Source: Henriciella pelagia (GTDB taxonomy: Bacteria > Pseudomonadota > Alphaproteobacteria > Caulobacterales > Hyphomonadaceae). From it: DNA of 64,000 nucleotides. This document shows positions 36,127 through 45,420 of this stretch, piece after piece (position 1 is the stretch's first letter; each line of letters begins with the position of its first letter). The stretch lies in assembly GCF_002088945.1 (NCBI RefSeq), contig NZ_NCSU01000011.1, forward strand, positions 496,001-560,000, in the 5' to 3' direction. The notes below the pieces were generated by a model. That model had not been told where the DNA came from, did no database searches, and saw nothing but the letters and a program-made list of their open reading frames with translations. The position numbers were made by a program, and so were the translations under genes.

Positions 36127-36620
36127 GAGCCAGCACCTCCACTGAGTTCAACCGTCGCTCTAACGCGCCCATTGCCAGCCTGATCCACACTCATCTTTTC
36201 AATGCGCCCCCCGAGCTGCATTTCCACCGTGCTCATCCAGTAGAAAAGCTGGCGCGGGTCCGCCTGTTCGAAAACCAGGGAGAAGCGCCCCGAATCACCG
36301 CCCTGCAGGCGAGCGATGGCGAGACCTGCAGATTGTGCCTGACGTGTGACTTCGGTCTTGAAGGCGTCAGCGCTCAACACCGCGCCTGTTGAAACAGCGA
36401 CCGCTGCATTGGCATTCGGACGGGCGCGAATGGACGCCGTGAGCCGTTCAATCCGCGACAGCTCTTCAGCAGCGGCCTGGCGGTCGAGGCGAGCCGCGTC
36501 GCGAGCAGACGAGACCGGCGAGACAAGCCCGTACCAGCCAATCAGCAAGACGGTCAGCAGGCCAGCGGCGCTGATCAGGGCTTTTTCGCGGACCGAAAGG
36601 CTTTCCCACCAGCTCGTCAT
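36123..36620 (-). CDS. gspM: Type II secretion system protein M
   Basis: Bitopic inner-membrane protein that pairs with GspL in the assembly platform. The 165-residue protein has a short cytoplasmic N-terminus (MTSWWESLSVREKALIS), one membrane helix (AAGLLTVLLIGWYGLVSPV), then a coiled-coil segment (ARDAARLDRQAAAEELSRIE) and a ferredoxin-like periplasmic domain, as in GspM. The ATG overlaps the gspL stop by 4 nt. Confidence 0.9.
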   Translation of the reverse strand: MTSWWESLSVREKALISAAGLLTVLLIGWYGLVSPVSSARDAARLDRQAAAEELSRIERLTASIRARPNANAAVAVSTGAVLSADAFKTEVTRQAQSAGLAIARLQGGDSGRFSLVFEQADPRQLFYWMSTVEMQLGGRIEKMSVDQAGNGRVRATVELSGGAGS

Positions 36621-37786
36621 GATGCGGCCTCTATGTTGAATTCGCCGAGCACACGAGAGCCCGACTGACGCGCGGCGCCGAGTGTCACCGACAGCCCCAT
36701 GCTTTCCAGACGGCCGCCGATCACATCGGCTTGCGAGTAATTGTCGAACACGACCATGGCCGTCAGACGGCCCGTATTGGCATCATATCGGAGCGACCGG
36801 ACTTCGGCGCTCTCATCCGTGGCGACAGCCTCATATAGCGCAGCGGTCGCTGCGGTCGGTCGCAGAGAGACAGCGGCGTTCCGCTGGTTCTGCTGGAGGG
36901 TCTGGATCGCCGCGCCGGCATCGCCCATCGCATCTGGCGCGAAAGCCCGCGCGATCATGCTTGTTCGCGAGCGAAGGTCTGCGGTCTGCCTGTCGAGCGC
37001 CTGTAGCTCTATCCAGGCTGTTCCAAGCCACATTACACCGGCTATGCCCGCCAGAGCGCCAGCCAGCCGCCAGCGGTCAAATCCTTTCAGCTCCAGCGAT
37101 CGCCGCAAGGCGAAATCGCCCTGGCGCAATGAGATGTGCGCCGATGGCGTCTTGTCGTTATACCATCCCGCCAGCAGCGCGATCAGATCCTCGCGTGTGG
37201 CGACATCCACAATCTCAGCATTCGCCTGAAGGCGCCGCGCCAGACCTGTCCCGTAAACGATGTCCAGCCGCTCGGCCGCGAGGGTACGGACCAGATCGTC
37301 TGGCGCTTCACTGTCGCAGGCAAAGGTCAGGTCGCCGTCCCGGAAGAGGATCTCCTCGCCGGTATCAAACGCGACGTTTCCATCCGGCAGAAGCCCGTGC
37401 AGGCAGACAAGGTCGGCTTCCGGAATGTCGAGCGCGTTCAGGTATCCCTGCCAGCGCCTCATATCCTCGTGGGATGCGACATGCAGGGCGCGCTGGCTGC
37501 CTTCTCCCGCTGGTCCGAGTGCGGCGTGCAGCGCCTCGACCGGTTGGGCGACATCATCCTCTATGGCAAAGAGGGCTGTCCGGCGCGCTTCTGACGGTTT
37601 TCGCGCCACGATGTCGACCCGATGCGCTGTCACGGCTGTCCCCGGAACAAGTGCGACCGCGCCAACTCCGTTGCCGAAACGACCGGATGGCTTTTCCTCG
37701 CTGCACATCCATTCGCCCGATGCGCGCCAGGCAAAGAGCGGTCGGCCGGATGGCAACTTGGGCAGAAGGATGAAGAGATCGGTCAA
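36617..37786 (-). CDS. gspL: Type II secretion system protein L
   Basis: Links the cytoplasmic ATPase GspE to the membrane platform. The 389-residue protein has the N-terminal actin-like cytoplasmic domain (about residues 1-235, including LFAWRASGEWMCSEEKPSGR and the VALVPGTAVTAHRVDI segment), a membrane helix near 244-264 (LAGALAGIAGVMWLGTAWIE), and a periplasmic ferredoxin-like domain. The start is TTG at 37786, two nt after the gspK stop, with AAGGAT upstream; the next Met in frame is 27 residues in and would cut into the domain. Confidence 0.9.
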   Translation of the reverse strand: MTDLFILLPKLPSGRPLFAWRASGEWMCSEEKPSGRFGNGVGAVALVPGTAVTAHRVDIVARKPSEARRTALFAIEDDVAQPVEALHAALGPAGEGSQRALHVASHEDMRRWQGYLNALDIPEADLVCLHGLLPDGNVAFDTGEEILFRDGDLTFACDSEAPDDLVRTLAAERLDIVYGTGLARRLQANAEIVDVATREDLIALLAGWYNDKTPSAHISLRQGDFALRRSLELKGFDRWRLAGALAGIAGVMWLGTAWIELQALDRQTADLRSRTSMIARAFAPDAMGDAGAAIQTLQQNQRNAAVSLRPTAATAALYEAVATDESAEVRSLRYDANTGRLTAMVVFDNYSQADVIGGRLESMGLSVTLGAARQSGSRVLGEFNIEAAS

Positions 37787-37788
37787 GA

Positions 37789-38775
37789 CTATCCTTTTCG
37801 CTCGCGCCGCACCACTTTTGCCGGACCATCACCGACAGAGAAAAGCAGGCTGAATACCCTACGCGTCCCGCGATACTCGATTGCGGCTGTCACGTCGACA
37901 TAACGCGATGTGGTTCCCAGCATGTCATTGCGGATGAGTTCGGGCGCAATTTCACTGATTTCCGGCAGGCCGACGAAATCTTCCACGGATGGCCACCCCC
38001 CGGACGGACGCTGGAAGATAAGATCGCGGGCTTTGTCTGCGGTCAGCGCGCCTGAGGCTGCAAGCGACAGTAGAGGCGCCTGGCGCTCACTGATCGTGTT
38101 GATGTTCAGCGCTGGCTGGAGCTGTTCTGGGAGGACACAGAGGAATGGCTCCATAGCGTCCAGCAAATCTGCCGACACATGACGCACCGACAGAAGTTCG
38201 GACTCATCGGCTAGCATCTGGCCTGACGTACGATAATTCATGGCGGGGTTGGAATAAAAACTGTCTTCAGCGCCGTTCAGGCCCGGCGATTGATCGGCGT
38301 CGATCCAGTCGGAGATGCTGGACACCAGTCCTTCAGCATTAACGGTATCCAGATCCGCAAGGTCGATAAGACTGGCAAGGTCTGCTGCGGCGGTGTCTGA
38401 CTGACCACTGCCCTCCCCGCCTGACCTTGGTGCGGCGAGGCTATTCAGGTTGAAGCAATTGCTGGCATCGCGGGCCAGAATGGTGATCAGGCCGCCTTCC
38501 GCCTCAAAGGTGAGCGGCTGGTTCATGACCTCGACACTGGAGGACAATGCCCCCTCGGTGGCGCTCATGATGTCATCAATGGCAAGGCGGGCATATTCTT
38601 CGGCGGCATAGGCCAGCCAGTCAGCCTGCGCGCTCGCATCGAGGGACTTGGCGCGACTGGTACTTGCGAGGACGGCATTGGTGAGTGTCACGGCTACGAC
38701 GGACATGGCCGCCACGATCATCAGCGTCGTGACGAGCGCGACGCCGCGCTCATTGCTGTGTGCCCCCACAGTCAT
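37789..38775 (-). CDS. gspK: Type II secretion minor pseudopilin K
   Basis: Large minor pseudopilin that caps the pseudopilus tip with GspI and GspJ. The 328-residue protein has a prepilin leader ending in Gly (NERG) followed by VALVTTLMIVAAMSVVAVTL. As usual for GspK, the position-5 Glu is missing. The helix-hairpin alpha domain (NLNSLAAPRSGG ... SDWIDADQSPGLNGAED) and SFYSNPAMNYRTSGQMLADE with LNINTISERQAPLLSLAA match GspK. Start at the ATG at 38775, overlapping the gspJ stop by 4 nt. Confidence 0.92.
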   Translation of the reverse strand: MTVGAHSNERGVALVTTLMIVAAMSVVAVTLTNAVLASTSRAKSLDASAQADWLAYAAEEYARLAIDDIMSATEGALSSSVEVMNQPLTFEAEGGLITILARDASNCFNLNSLAAPRSGGEGSGQSDTAAADLASLIDLADLDTVNAEGLVSSISDWIDADQSPGLNGAEDSFYSNPAMNYRTSGQMLADESELLSVRHVSADLLDAMEPFLCVLPEQLQPALNINTISERQAPLLSLAASGALTADKARDLIFQRPSGGWPSVEDFVGLPEISEIAPELIRNDMLGTTSRYVDVTAAIEYRGTRRVFSLLFSVGDGPAKVVRRERKG

Positions 38776-39413
38776 GATGGAAGCCCTCCCACAAGACTGC
38801 TGATCGTGAAGACGCGGCCATCCTGAAGCGCAATGCGCATGTCGATCAGGTCCGGCAGGACGTTTGCCGGAGGCACAGTGCGCCCTTCCCAATAGGTGGA
38901 CGGCTCACCATTGCGCCAGAAGGTGAGGTCTACGCTTTCGACGTGCTGAAGCAGGACCCGGCGGGCGACAGGCGTATTGGCGGTCGGGTCTGGGCGCAGA
39001 TAAGCTGCGCGGACGAGGTCACCCTCACCGGTGAGTTCATAGCGTACAGTCTGCAGCCCGCTGCGCGGGACAACTCGGTCCGGATTGATCCAGCCATTCC
39101 GGACGAACCGCATCACCGCATCAGTCTGGTTCGTCTGGCCACCAACCAGGGTCAGCGGTTCGCCAAAGCCATCTTCGGGCACCGAGCCACGATGCACCAT
39201 TGCTTCGAGATCATCGCGGATGAAGGCCTGTGCAATATCGAAGGTCCGGATGGTGGCTTCGCGGTCGCGGACCTGTTTGCCAGCTTCAGTAGCGCGCAGC
39301 AGCAAACTCCCGCCTGCAACCGCGAGGATCGACAGGATGAACAGCGCAACGAGTGTCTCGGCGAGCGTGAAGCCGGATTCCGAAGCCCTGGAAGTCTTGC
39401 GATCTGCGGTCAT
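38772..39413 (-). CDS. gspJ: Type II secretion minor pseudopilin J
   Basis: Minor pseudopilin of the tip complex. The 213-residue protein has the prepilin signal ASESGFTLAETLVALFILSI, with cleavage after Gly and Glu at position 5. The C-terminal domain contains RRVLLQHVESVDLTFWRNGE and PDLIDMRIALQDGR, typical of GspJ. The ATG overlaps the gspI stop by 4 nt. Confidence 0.92.
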   Translation of the reverse strand: MTADRKTSRASESGFTLAETLVALFILSILAVAGGSLLLRATEAGKQVRDREATIRTFDIAQAFIRDDLEAMVHRGSVPEDGFGEPLTLVGGQTNQTDAVMRFVRNGWINPDRVVPRSGLQTVRYELTGEGDLVRAAYLRPDPTANTPVARRVLLQHVESVDLTFWRNGEPSTYWEGRTVPPANVLPDLIDMRIALQDGRVFTISSLVGGLPS

Positions 39414-39793
39414 GGCTTCGCAGCCTTCAGGGTAACCAGCCGCGCCAACACCTGGTCGCGCCCGGCTTCTTTCACCTGCACTTCGAGGCGGAGCAGGTCC
39501 TCCCGGTCAGTCGGAATGATGATGAGGGTCCAGTCATAGTCCCGGCCGAGCTGTTCTTCGCGGCCATTCTGCTGTCCGACGGTGATCTGCGCCCGCTCCG
39601 CCATGGTGCGCGCGAGCACATTTTCGGCCGTGGTCCGCGCGAGCAGCCTCGATTCCAGTCGGCCGGTATTGGTGAGCGCATCGGATGCGAGCTGCATCAG
39701 CGGCACCGCAGCGAGCGAAAGGACGCCCAGTGCCGCCACGGTCTCCACGAGGCTGAAGCCATCTTCTTTCTTCGAGGTGCGCTCAGCCTTCAT
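39410..39793 (-). CDS. gspI: Type II secretion minor pseudopilin I
   Basis: Minor pseudopilin that nucleates the tip with GspJ and GspK. The 127-residue protein has leader MKAERTSKKEDG and FSLVETVAALGVLSLAAVPL (Glu at position 5). Its short C-terminal domain includes TAENVLARTMAERAQITVGQ, which matches the GspI pattern A-x-N-x-x-A. Start at the ATG at 39793, so the first 11 nt overlap gspH; the longer frame would add nine residues. Confidence 0.9.
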   Translation of the reverse strand: MKAERTSKKEDGFSLVETVAALGVLSLAAVPLMQLASDALTNTGRLESRLLARTTAENVLARTMAERAQITVGQQNGREEQLGRDYDWTLIIIPTDREDLLRLEVQVKEAGRDQVLARLVTLKAAKP

Positions 39794-40262
39794 GGGCGTC
39801 CACCAGTTCACCATTCTCATTGAGGCGCAGTGCGAAGGTCATCGGGCCGGCATGCAGGTCCAGTCGAACCGGCTCTGTTACGCCGAGCGGGTTGAAGATG
39901 ATCACCGAGGGCACATCCGCGCCGCCCGTATCTGCGCGCTCCCGGACAATTTCAAGCTCGGCATGGGCCGGCAGATTGAAGGCGGCGCGGCCGGTGGGCT
40001 GCCACTCGGTTCCGGTCCAGCTGACGACGGCGATGCGATTGTCGTCGATGGAAAGGCCGAGCACTTCGCCGGTCATGATCGAACGATCGCGAATGGCGTC
40101 GATGGTGTCCTGCACATCAGCGAGCGCCTTCTTATAGGGGTCCTGACGTTCCGGCAGTGTCATCACTGCCACGCCGGTGACCAGCCCGATGATGAAGACC
40201 ACCATCAGCACTTCGACAAGCGTCAGGCCAGCCTCGCGGCGATATGCCGGTGCAGTCTGCAA
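39783..40262 (-). CDS. gspH: Type II secretion minor pseudopilin H
   Basis: Minor pseudopilin of the GspH/FimT family that bridges the tip and the GspG fibre. The 159-residue protein has leader MQTAPAYRREAG followed by LTLVEVLMVVFIIGLVTGVA (Glu at position 5), and the C-terminal beta domain ends with VIIFNPLGVTEPVRLDL. The start is TTG at 40262, 2 nt after the gspG stop; no ATG or GTG precedes the prepilin signal. Confidence 0.88.
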   Translation of the reverse strand: MQTAPAYRREAGLTLVEVLMVVFIIGLVTGVAVMTLPERQDPYKKALADVQDTIDAIRDRSIMTGEVLGLSIDDNRIAVVSWTGTEWQPTGRAAFNLPAHAELEIVRERADTGGADVPSVIIFNPLGVTEPVRLDLHAGPMTFALRLNENGELVDAHEG

Positions 40263-40264
40263 GC

Positions 40265-40714
40265 CTAGTTCCAGTTCCCGATGTCTGCGTTCTCGTCTTC
40301 CCCGCCTTCCTGGCCGTCAGCACCGAGGGAATAGAGATCGTAAGCCTTGTCGGATTTTTCAGCCGGGCGTTTGTAGACAAAGGGTCGCCCCCACGGATCA
40401 AGCGGTAGCTTCTGAATGTATCCACCGCGGCGGTAGGAACCGGCCGAATTCGCACCGGCCGGCTCCGTCACGAGCGCTTCAAGGCCCTGCTGCTCGGTTG
40501 GGTAATCATACATGTCGAGGCTGTATTGCTCGAGTGCATTGGTGAGCGCGGCCACATTCGTCCGGGCCGTTTTCACCTGAGCGTCCGTGCGGGCCCCGAG
40601 GACGTTGAACAGGACGACTGTCGACAGAAGGCCGATGATGAAGATCACCACCATGATCTCTGTCAGGGTGAAGCCGGCTTGCTTTGATGGTTTGCGTTTT
40701 GGTTTCAGGGTCAT
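40265..40714 (-). CDS. gspG: Type II secretion major pseudopilin G
   Basis: Main subunit of the T2SS pseudopilus. The 149-residue protein has the prepilin peptidase site KQAG/FTLTEIMVVIFIIGLL with Glu at position 5. The conserved GspG body follows: LTNALEQYSLDMYDYPTEQQ, GLEALVTEP, YIQKLPLDPWGRPFVYKRPA and YDLYSLGADGQEGGEDENAD, the last containing the calcium-binding Asp-rich loop. A strong GAGGAGGTG precedes the ATG. The peptidase (GspO/PilD) needed for processing is not in this window. Confidence 0.96.
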   Translation of the reverse strand: MTLKPKRKPSKQAGFTLTEIMVVIFIIGLLSTVVLFNVLGARTDAQVKTARTNVAALTNALEQYSLDMYDYPTEQQGLEALVTEPAGANSAGSYRRGGYIQKLPLDPWGRPFVYKRPAEKSDKAYDLYSLGADGQEGGEDENADIGNWN

Positions 40715-40729
40715 TCGACACCTCCTCTC

Positions 40730-41944
40730 CTAGCCAATGGCCAGCGTGTTGATCTGTAGAATGGGGAGCATGATGGATAGCACGATCAGCGCGACGATGC
40801 CCGCAAGGAACACGATCATGATGGGTTCGAGCAGGCCGAGCGCGACGGTTGTGGCATTGTCGAACTCGTCTTCGAGATAGTCTGCGGCGCGGCCCATCAT
40901 GCCGGCGAGGTCGCCGCCCCGCTCACCGCTCGCCACCATGTGGATCAGCATGGGCGGGAAAACCTGTTCGGTCCGCATGGCGCGGGCAAGAGAAGAGCCC
41001 TCCTCCACCTTGCGGCGGACATTTGCGACTGCCTTGCGAAAGACCGCATTCGACATGGAATTGCGCGCAGCCCCGAGACACTCAGGTACCGGCGCGCCAC
41101 TGGCCGACAGGGTCGCGAACGTCCGCGCGAAGGTGGCCGATGAAACGCCTCGAGAGAGTTTGCCGATGACGGGCAGTGAGAGGACAAACCGGTCGCGCAT
41201 TTCTGCGATGGCTGGCGTCTGGAACAGCCGCCTCAGCCCCCAGCCTGCTGCGATGACCACGAGCAGCAGGACAACGCCCCATTGCCTCAGCAAGACTGAA
41301 ATGGCGATTACGGCATCGGTCAGCCACGGCAGGTCCTGCCCGAGCGTGTCGAACTGTTCGACAATGGCCGGAACCACAAAGACCATGAGCAGGGTCACGA
41401 CGATGAGGGCAATCACGCTCAGCACGATCGGGTAGATTAGCGCCGAGAGAATCTTGTTCTTCATCTTGCGTGATTTCTCGAGGTGGGTCGCGAGACGTTC
41501 GAGCACTTCGTCCAGCTTGCTGGACGCCTGACCGGACGAGACCACAGCGCGGTAGAAGGCCGGGAAAGCCCTGGGGGCTCCATTCAAAGCCTCCGACACC
41601 GAATAGCCATCCGTGATGGAGGAACGCACGCCCATGAACACCTTGCGGGTCGCTGGCTTTTCCGCCTCGGCGGCGACCGATCCAATGGCTTCCTCAACCG
41701 GTGTTCCGGCCTTCACCAGAAGCGCAAGCTGGCGCGTTGCAACAACCAGGTCACCGCCTGACAGACGCTGGTCATGACCTGTCACGCCGTCTTGCGCCCT
41801 GCCCTTGCGGCTTTCACTGACATCGAGCGGCGACAGCTGTCTCAGCCTCAGCTCCTTGCGCGCAGCGCGGGCCGAATCTGCAGTAATGACACCGGAGGTG
41901 CGCTTACCGTCAGCGCCTATGGCCTGATAGTCATAGACCGCCAC
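40730..41944 (-). CDS. gspF: Type II secretion platform protein F
   Basis: Polytopic inner-membrane platform protein contacted by GspE. The 404-residue protein has two cytoplasmic GspF domains (first LVVATRQLALLVKAGTPVEE, second RTFATLSASGAPVPECLGAA) and three membrane helices (ALIYPIVLSVIALIVVTLLM; WGVVLLLVVIAAGWGL; IVFLAGIVALIVLSIMLP). The start is GTG at 41944 inside the last 14 nt of gspE, with AAGGAGG nine bases upstream. Confidence 0.95.
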   Translation of the reverse strand: MAVYDYQAIGADGKRTSGVITADSARAARKELRLRQLSPLDVSESRKGRAQDGVTGHDQRLSGGDLVVATRQLALLVKAGTPVEEAIGSVAAEAEKPATRKVFMGVRSSITDGYSVSEALNGAPRAFPAFYRAVVSSGQASSKLDEVLERLATHLEKSRKMKNKILSALIYPIVLSVIALIVVTLLMVFVVPAIVEQFDTLGQDLPWLTDAVIAISVLLRQWGVVLLLVVIAAGWGLRRLFQTPAIAEMRDRFVLSLPVIGKLSRGVSSATFARTFATLSASGAPVPECLGAARNSMSNAVFRKAVANVRRKVEEGSSLARAMRTEQVFPPMLIHMVASGERGGDLAGMMGRAADYLEDEFDNATTVALGLLEPIMIVFLAGIVALIVLSIMLPILQINTLAIG

Positions 41945-43436
41945 TGCGCTCTTCCTCCTTGCGGCAGACGCGCAATACTTCCTCGACGCTTGTTTCCCCG
42001 GCGGTCACATATCGACGGGCATTGCGGAAGAGGCTGTCCTGGTCGGCAAAGGCGTGGCGTTCGAGCGCGTCTTCCGACGCGTCTTCGCGGATCAACTGGC
42101 GCAGGGCCTGGTCGACGAGCAGCAATTCATAGACACCGAGACGGCCTTCATAGCCTGTCTGGGCGCAGCTCATACACCCCACGGGGCGATAGAAGGTGTG
42201 GGCTTCATGCGCAGCAATGCCGAACATTGCCTTCTCGTCCGCCGTTGCTTCATGCGGCGCACGGCAATGATGGCAGAGGCGGCGCACAAGGCGCTGGGCC
42301 AGCACGGCGCGCATGGTCGCGGCAAGGACGTATGGCTCAATCCCCATATCGCGCAGGCGCTGGATCGCACCGGCGGCGCTATTGGTGTGGACGGTTGAGA
42401 GTACAGGCCGGCCCGTCGAAGCAAATTCGAACGCGACCTTGGCCGTCTCCAGGTCACGGATTTCGCCAACCATGACCACGTCCGGATCATGGCGCAGGAT
42501 GGCGCGCAGCGTCGCAGCAAACGTCAGGCCGACCTTGTGATGCATCTGGGTCTGGCTGATGCCTTCAAGACCATATTCGATGGGGTCTTCCAGCGTCATG
42601 ACATTGCGCTGGCCATTGTTCAGGACGGACAGGGCGGAATAGAGCGTTGTCGTCTTGCCGGACCCGGTCGGCCCGGTGACGAGCGTGATGCCATTCGGCT
42701 GGGCCAGCACGGACCGGAAGCGCTCAAGCGTGTCGGCATCCATGCCAAGCTCATCCAGGCCGAGCAGCGCATTGCGCGTATCGAGCAGACGCATCGTCAC
42801 CCGCTCGCCATAACGGGAGGGCAGTGTCGACACACGCACATCGATGGACCGGCCACCAATCGAGAGCGATATCCGGCCATCCTGCGGCACGCGCTTTTCT
42901 GCAATATCAAGGCGCGCCATGACCTTCACCCGGCTGGTCAGCGGCGCAGCCAGGCGGCGCGTGGGCGTCAGCACTTCCTGCAGCACACCATCGATCCGGT
43001 ACCGGACCGAAAGCGTGTCCTCATGCGGCTCGATATGGATATCGGAGGCCCGCCGCTTCACCGCTTCATAGATGAGGCCGTTGATCAGTCGAACAACAGG
43101 CGCATCATCATCGCCGTCCAGCAAGTCAGCTGTCTGCGGAATGTCGTCTATCAGGGAGTGAAGATCCCCCTGCCCGTCCATCGCCGCTTCGGTTTCGCCG
43201 CCGTCGACCGCGCTGCGCGCATAGTGTTCGGAAAGTTCACGCTCGAATGTCGGGGCATCGAGGTGCGTGAATCGCAGCGGACGGCCGAGTGCCCGGCGGG
43301 CTTCGATAATGGATTGCGGCGCAACGCCTGCCCGCACGCCAAGCTCGACCGCATCGCCCGCCTCGGACAGGACGACAAGACCCTTGTCGCGCGCAAAGGC
43401 GTAGGTCAGTGTTCGGCGGCTGGCGATGTCACTCAT
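41931..43436 (-). CDS. gspE: Type II secretion ATPase E
   Basis: Cytoplasmic hexameric ATPase driving pseudopilus assembly. The 501-residue protein has an N-terminal GspL-binding domain and a RecA-like domain with Walker A GPTGSGKTTTLYS near residue 256. The Asp box VMTLEDPIEYGLEGISQTQM, Walker B DPDVVMVGEIRD and the His box STVHTNSAAG follow. A four-cysteine zinc motif (RLCHHCRAP ... GCMSCAQTGYEGRLGVYELL) is typical of GspE. The start is ATG at 43436, 27 nt after the gspD stop. The C-terminus extends a short way beyond the family core (CRKEEERSGGL). Confidence 0.96.
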   Translation of the reverse strand: MSDIASRRTLTYAFARDKGLVVLSEAGDAVELGVRAGVAPQSIIEARRALGRPLRFTHLDAPTFERELSEHYARSAVDGGETEAAMDGQGDLHSLIDDIPQTADLLDGDDDAPVVRLINGLIYEAVKRRASDIHIEPHEDTLSVRYRIDGVLQEVLTPTRRLAAPLTSRVKVMARLDIAEKRVPQDGRISLSIGGRSIDVRVSTLPSRYGERVTMRLLDTRNALLGLDELGMDADTLERFRSVLAQPNGITLVTGPTGSGKTTTLYSALSVLNNGQRNVMTLEDPIEYGLEGISQTQMHHKVGLTFAATLRAILRHDPDVVMVGEIRDLETAKVAFEFASTGRPVLSTVHTNSAAGAIQRLRDMGIEPYVLAATMRAVLAQRLVRRLCHHCRAPHEATADEKAMFGIAAHEAHTFYRPVGCMSCAQTGYEGRLGVYELLLVDQALRQLIREDASEDALERHAFADQDSLFRNARRYVTAGETSVEEVLRVCRKEEERSGGL

Positions 43437-43463
43437 ACACTTCGGCCTGCATTCAGCGGCTGC

Positions 43464-45413
43464 TTATTCAAGGGGTGGGCCGACCGGGCCCGGCTCACCG
43501 AGAACTTCACCCAGAAACTGGTCGATGCCAACGCCTACCGTATCGTCTCTCAGCAATTCCTGCGCACGCAGATAATTGTAGCTGCGCGCGGTCACACGGG
43601 AGGCCTGTTCGCGGTCGCGAATGATGGTCGGTTTGATAAAGACCATGAGATTGGTCCGGGTGCCGCCGACGCCTTCAGACTTGAAAAGGTTTCCAGCGAC
43701 CGGAATATCGCCGAGCAATGGCACCTTGGAGTTCTGCTTCGCCTCGGTCTGCTCGATCAGACCGCCAATCACGATGATCTCACCATTGTCGGCCAGCACG
43801 CTGGTCGAGATATTGCGGGTGTTCAGGATAAGGTCCGGTGACACGGTGCCGACCTGACCGAACACGCTCGATACTTCCTGATAAATATCGAGGCGGATTG
43901 TATCGTCAGAGGAGATACGCGGCGTGACTTCCAGTTTCACGCCGACCTGCTCGCGCTGGACCGTGCGGAACGGGTTTGAATTGGCATCGCCCAGCACCTC
44001 GCCGGAGGTGAGCGGTACATCCTGTCCGACGAGCAGAGACGAGGTTCCATTGTCCAGCGTCATGTTGAACGGCTTGGAGAGCACACGAGAATTGGTGTCC
44101 TGCTCCACGGCATTGATGATTGCACCGAACAGCGTGTCGCCGCTCTGACCACCAATGCCGAGAAGTGAACCGTTCACACCGAGCAGCGAACTGATCGCTG
44201 CTTCCGTAAAGGGACTGCCATTCGAGCCTCCCGGCAAATCGTCATCGGTGAGGATCGCGCCTGCCAAGGCCAGCAGGTTTGGTGCGGACCGCGTGAAATT
44301 TGTTGTCGCGAAGGGTGTCGCAGAGTCGCCGGTACCTGACAGGAGGAACTGGACGCCAAGCTCACGCGCCGTGTCATCCGACATCTCGACGATGATCGCC
44401 TCGACGAGCACCTGCGCCCGGCGCTTGTCGAGCGCTTCCACAACCCGCTCCATGGCCAGAAGCGTATCCGGCGTGGCGCTGATGATCAGGGAGTTGGATT
44501 CTGGGTGATGCGCGATTGTCGCCATCGGAACCGCGTTTTCAGAGGGTCGGCGCTGCTCAGCCATGGTCGCGGCGAGCTTCTCAAGGATCGGGACGATCTC
44601 TTCGGCCTTGGAATTGTTGAGCTCAATGACGCGGAGATTGTCGCGCGTCGGTTCGGCCTGGTCGAGCTGCTGGGCGATATTGATTGAGCGAGCCACCATC
44701 GAAGCGTCGCCGCGCACAATGATGGAATTGCTGGTCGGCGAGGATGAGACTTCGAAATTGTGGACGGTTTCGCCATCCCTGGAGCCGAGAAGACTCTTCA
44801 GGATTTCCGCCATTTCCTTTGAAGGCACGCTTTTCAGCGCCAGCGTCTGGACTTCAGTGCGGTCATCCTGGTCGAGCTGTTCAACAATATTGCGGATACG
44901 GGGCATGTTGGAGGCATAGTCGACCACCACCACCGAATTGGACCGCGTATTCGCAACGACCTGGCCCTGCGCATCGACGAGCGGCTTGATCATCTGGGCT
45001 GCTTCCACCGCACCAAAGGAATCAAAGCTGAAAATTTCAGTGATGAAGGTATTCGGACCAGCATTGGCGATCCCGGCCTCACCAACCGCCAGCTGTTCAG
45101 GCACGACGCGGTAGACGCCTTTTCCTGCCGGGATGGCGGCAAATCCATGCACGCGCAGTGTCGACAGGAAGACCTGGAACACTTCGTCCGTCGTCATCGG
45201 TGCCTGCGAGAGCACTGTCACGCGCGTTCGGGAGACGTCCGGGTGGAGAATGAAGGTGTACCCAGTGATAATCGATACGTCATCGATCAGGGCGGTGATC
45301 TCGACATCGTCAAGGCTGAGGACGTGGCGGGCAGCCTGAGGCGATTGCATCTCGGCAGTGGCAAACGGAGCGGCGAGAGCGGCGACGGCGCAGGCGGTTA
45401 GAAGCGTCTTCAT
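43464..45413 (-). CDS. gspD: Type II secretion secretin D
   Basis: Outer-membrane secretin channel (649 residues). A signal peptide (MKTLLTACAVAALAAPFATA) is followed by the N0 domain (LSLDDVEITALIDDVSIITG) and repeated N1-N3 KH-like domains (LPGGSN-containing insert; EIFSFDSFGAVEAAQMIKPL; VIELNNSKAEEIVPILEKLA). The C-terminal secretin domain has VLSKPFNMTLDNGTSSLLVG, QDVPLT and RTNLMVFIKPTIIRDRE. No S-domain-like helical tail is obvious beyond GVGIDQFLGEVLGEPGPVGP. Start at the ATG at 45413, 7 nt after gspC; a TTG at 45434 would overlap gspC and push the signal peptide inward. Confidence 0.96.
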   Translation of the reverse strand: MKTLLTACAVAALAAPFATAEMQSPQAARHVLSLDDVEITALIDDVSIITGYTFILHPDVSRTRVTVLSQAPMTTDEVFQVFLSTLRVHGFAAIPAGKGVYRVVPEQLAVGEAGIANAGPNTFITEIFSFDSFGAVEAAQMIKPLVDAQGQVVANTRSNSVVVVDYASNMPRIRNIVEQLDQDDRTEVQTLALKSVPSKEMAEILKSLLGSRDGETVHNFEVSSSPTSNSIIVRGDASMVARSINIAQQLDQAEPTRDNLRVIELNNSKAEEIVPILEKLAATMAEQRRPSENAVPMATIAHHPESNSLIISATPDTLLAMERVVEALDKRRAQVLVEAIIVEMSDDTARELGVQFLLSGTGDSATPFATTNFTRSAPNLLALAGAILTDDDLPGGSNGSPFTEAAISSLLGVNGSLLGIGGQSGDTLFGAIINAVEQDTNSRVLSKPFNMTLDNGTSSLLVGQDVPLTSGEVLGDANSNPFRTVQREQVGVKLEVTPRISSDDTIRLDIYQEVSSVFGQVGTVSPDLILNTRNISTSVLADNGEIIVIGGLIEQTEAKQNSKVPLLGDIPVAGNLFKSEGVGGTRTNLMVFIKPTIIRDREQASRVTARSYNYLRAQELLRDDTVGVGIDQFLGEVLGEPGPVGPPLE

Positions 45414-45420
45414 GAGTGTC

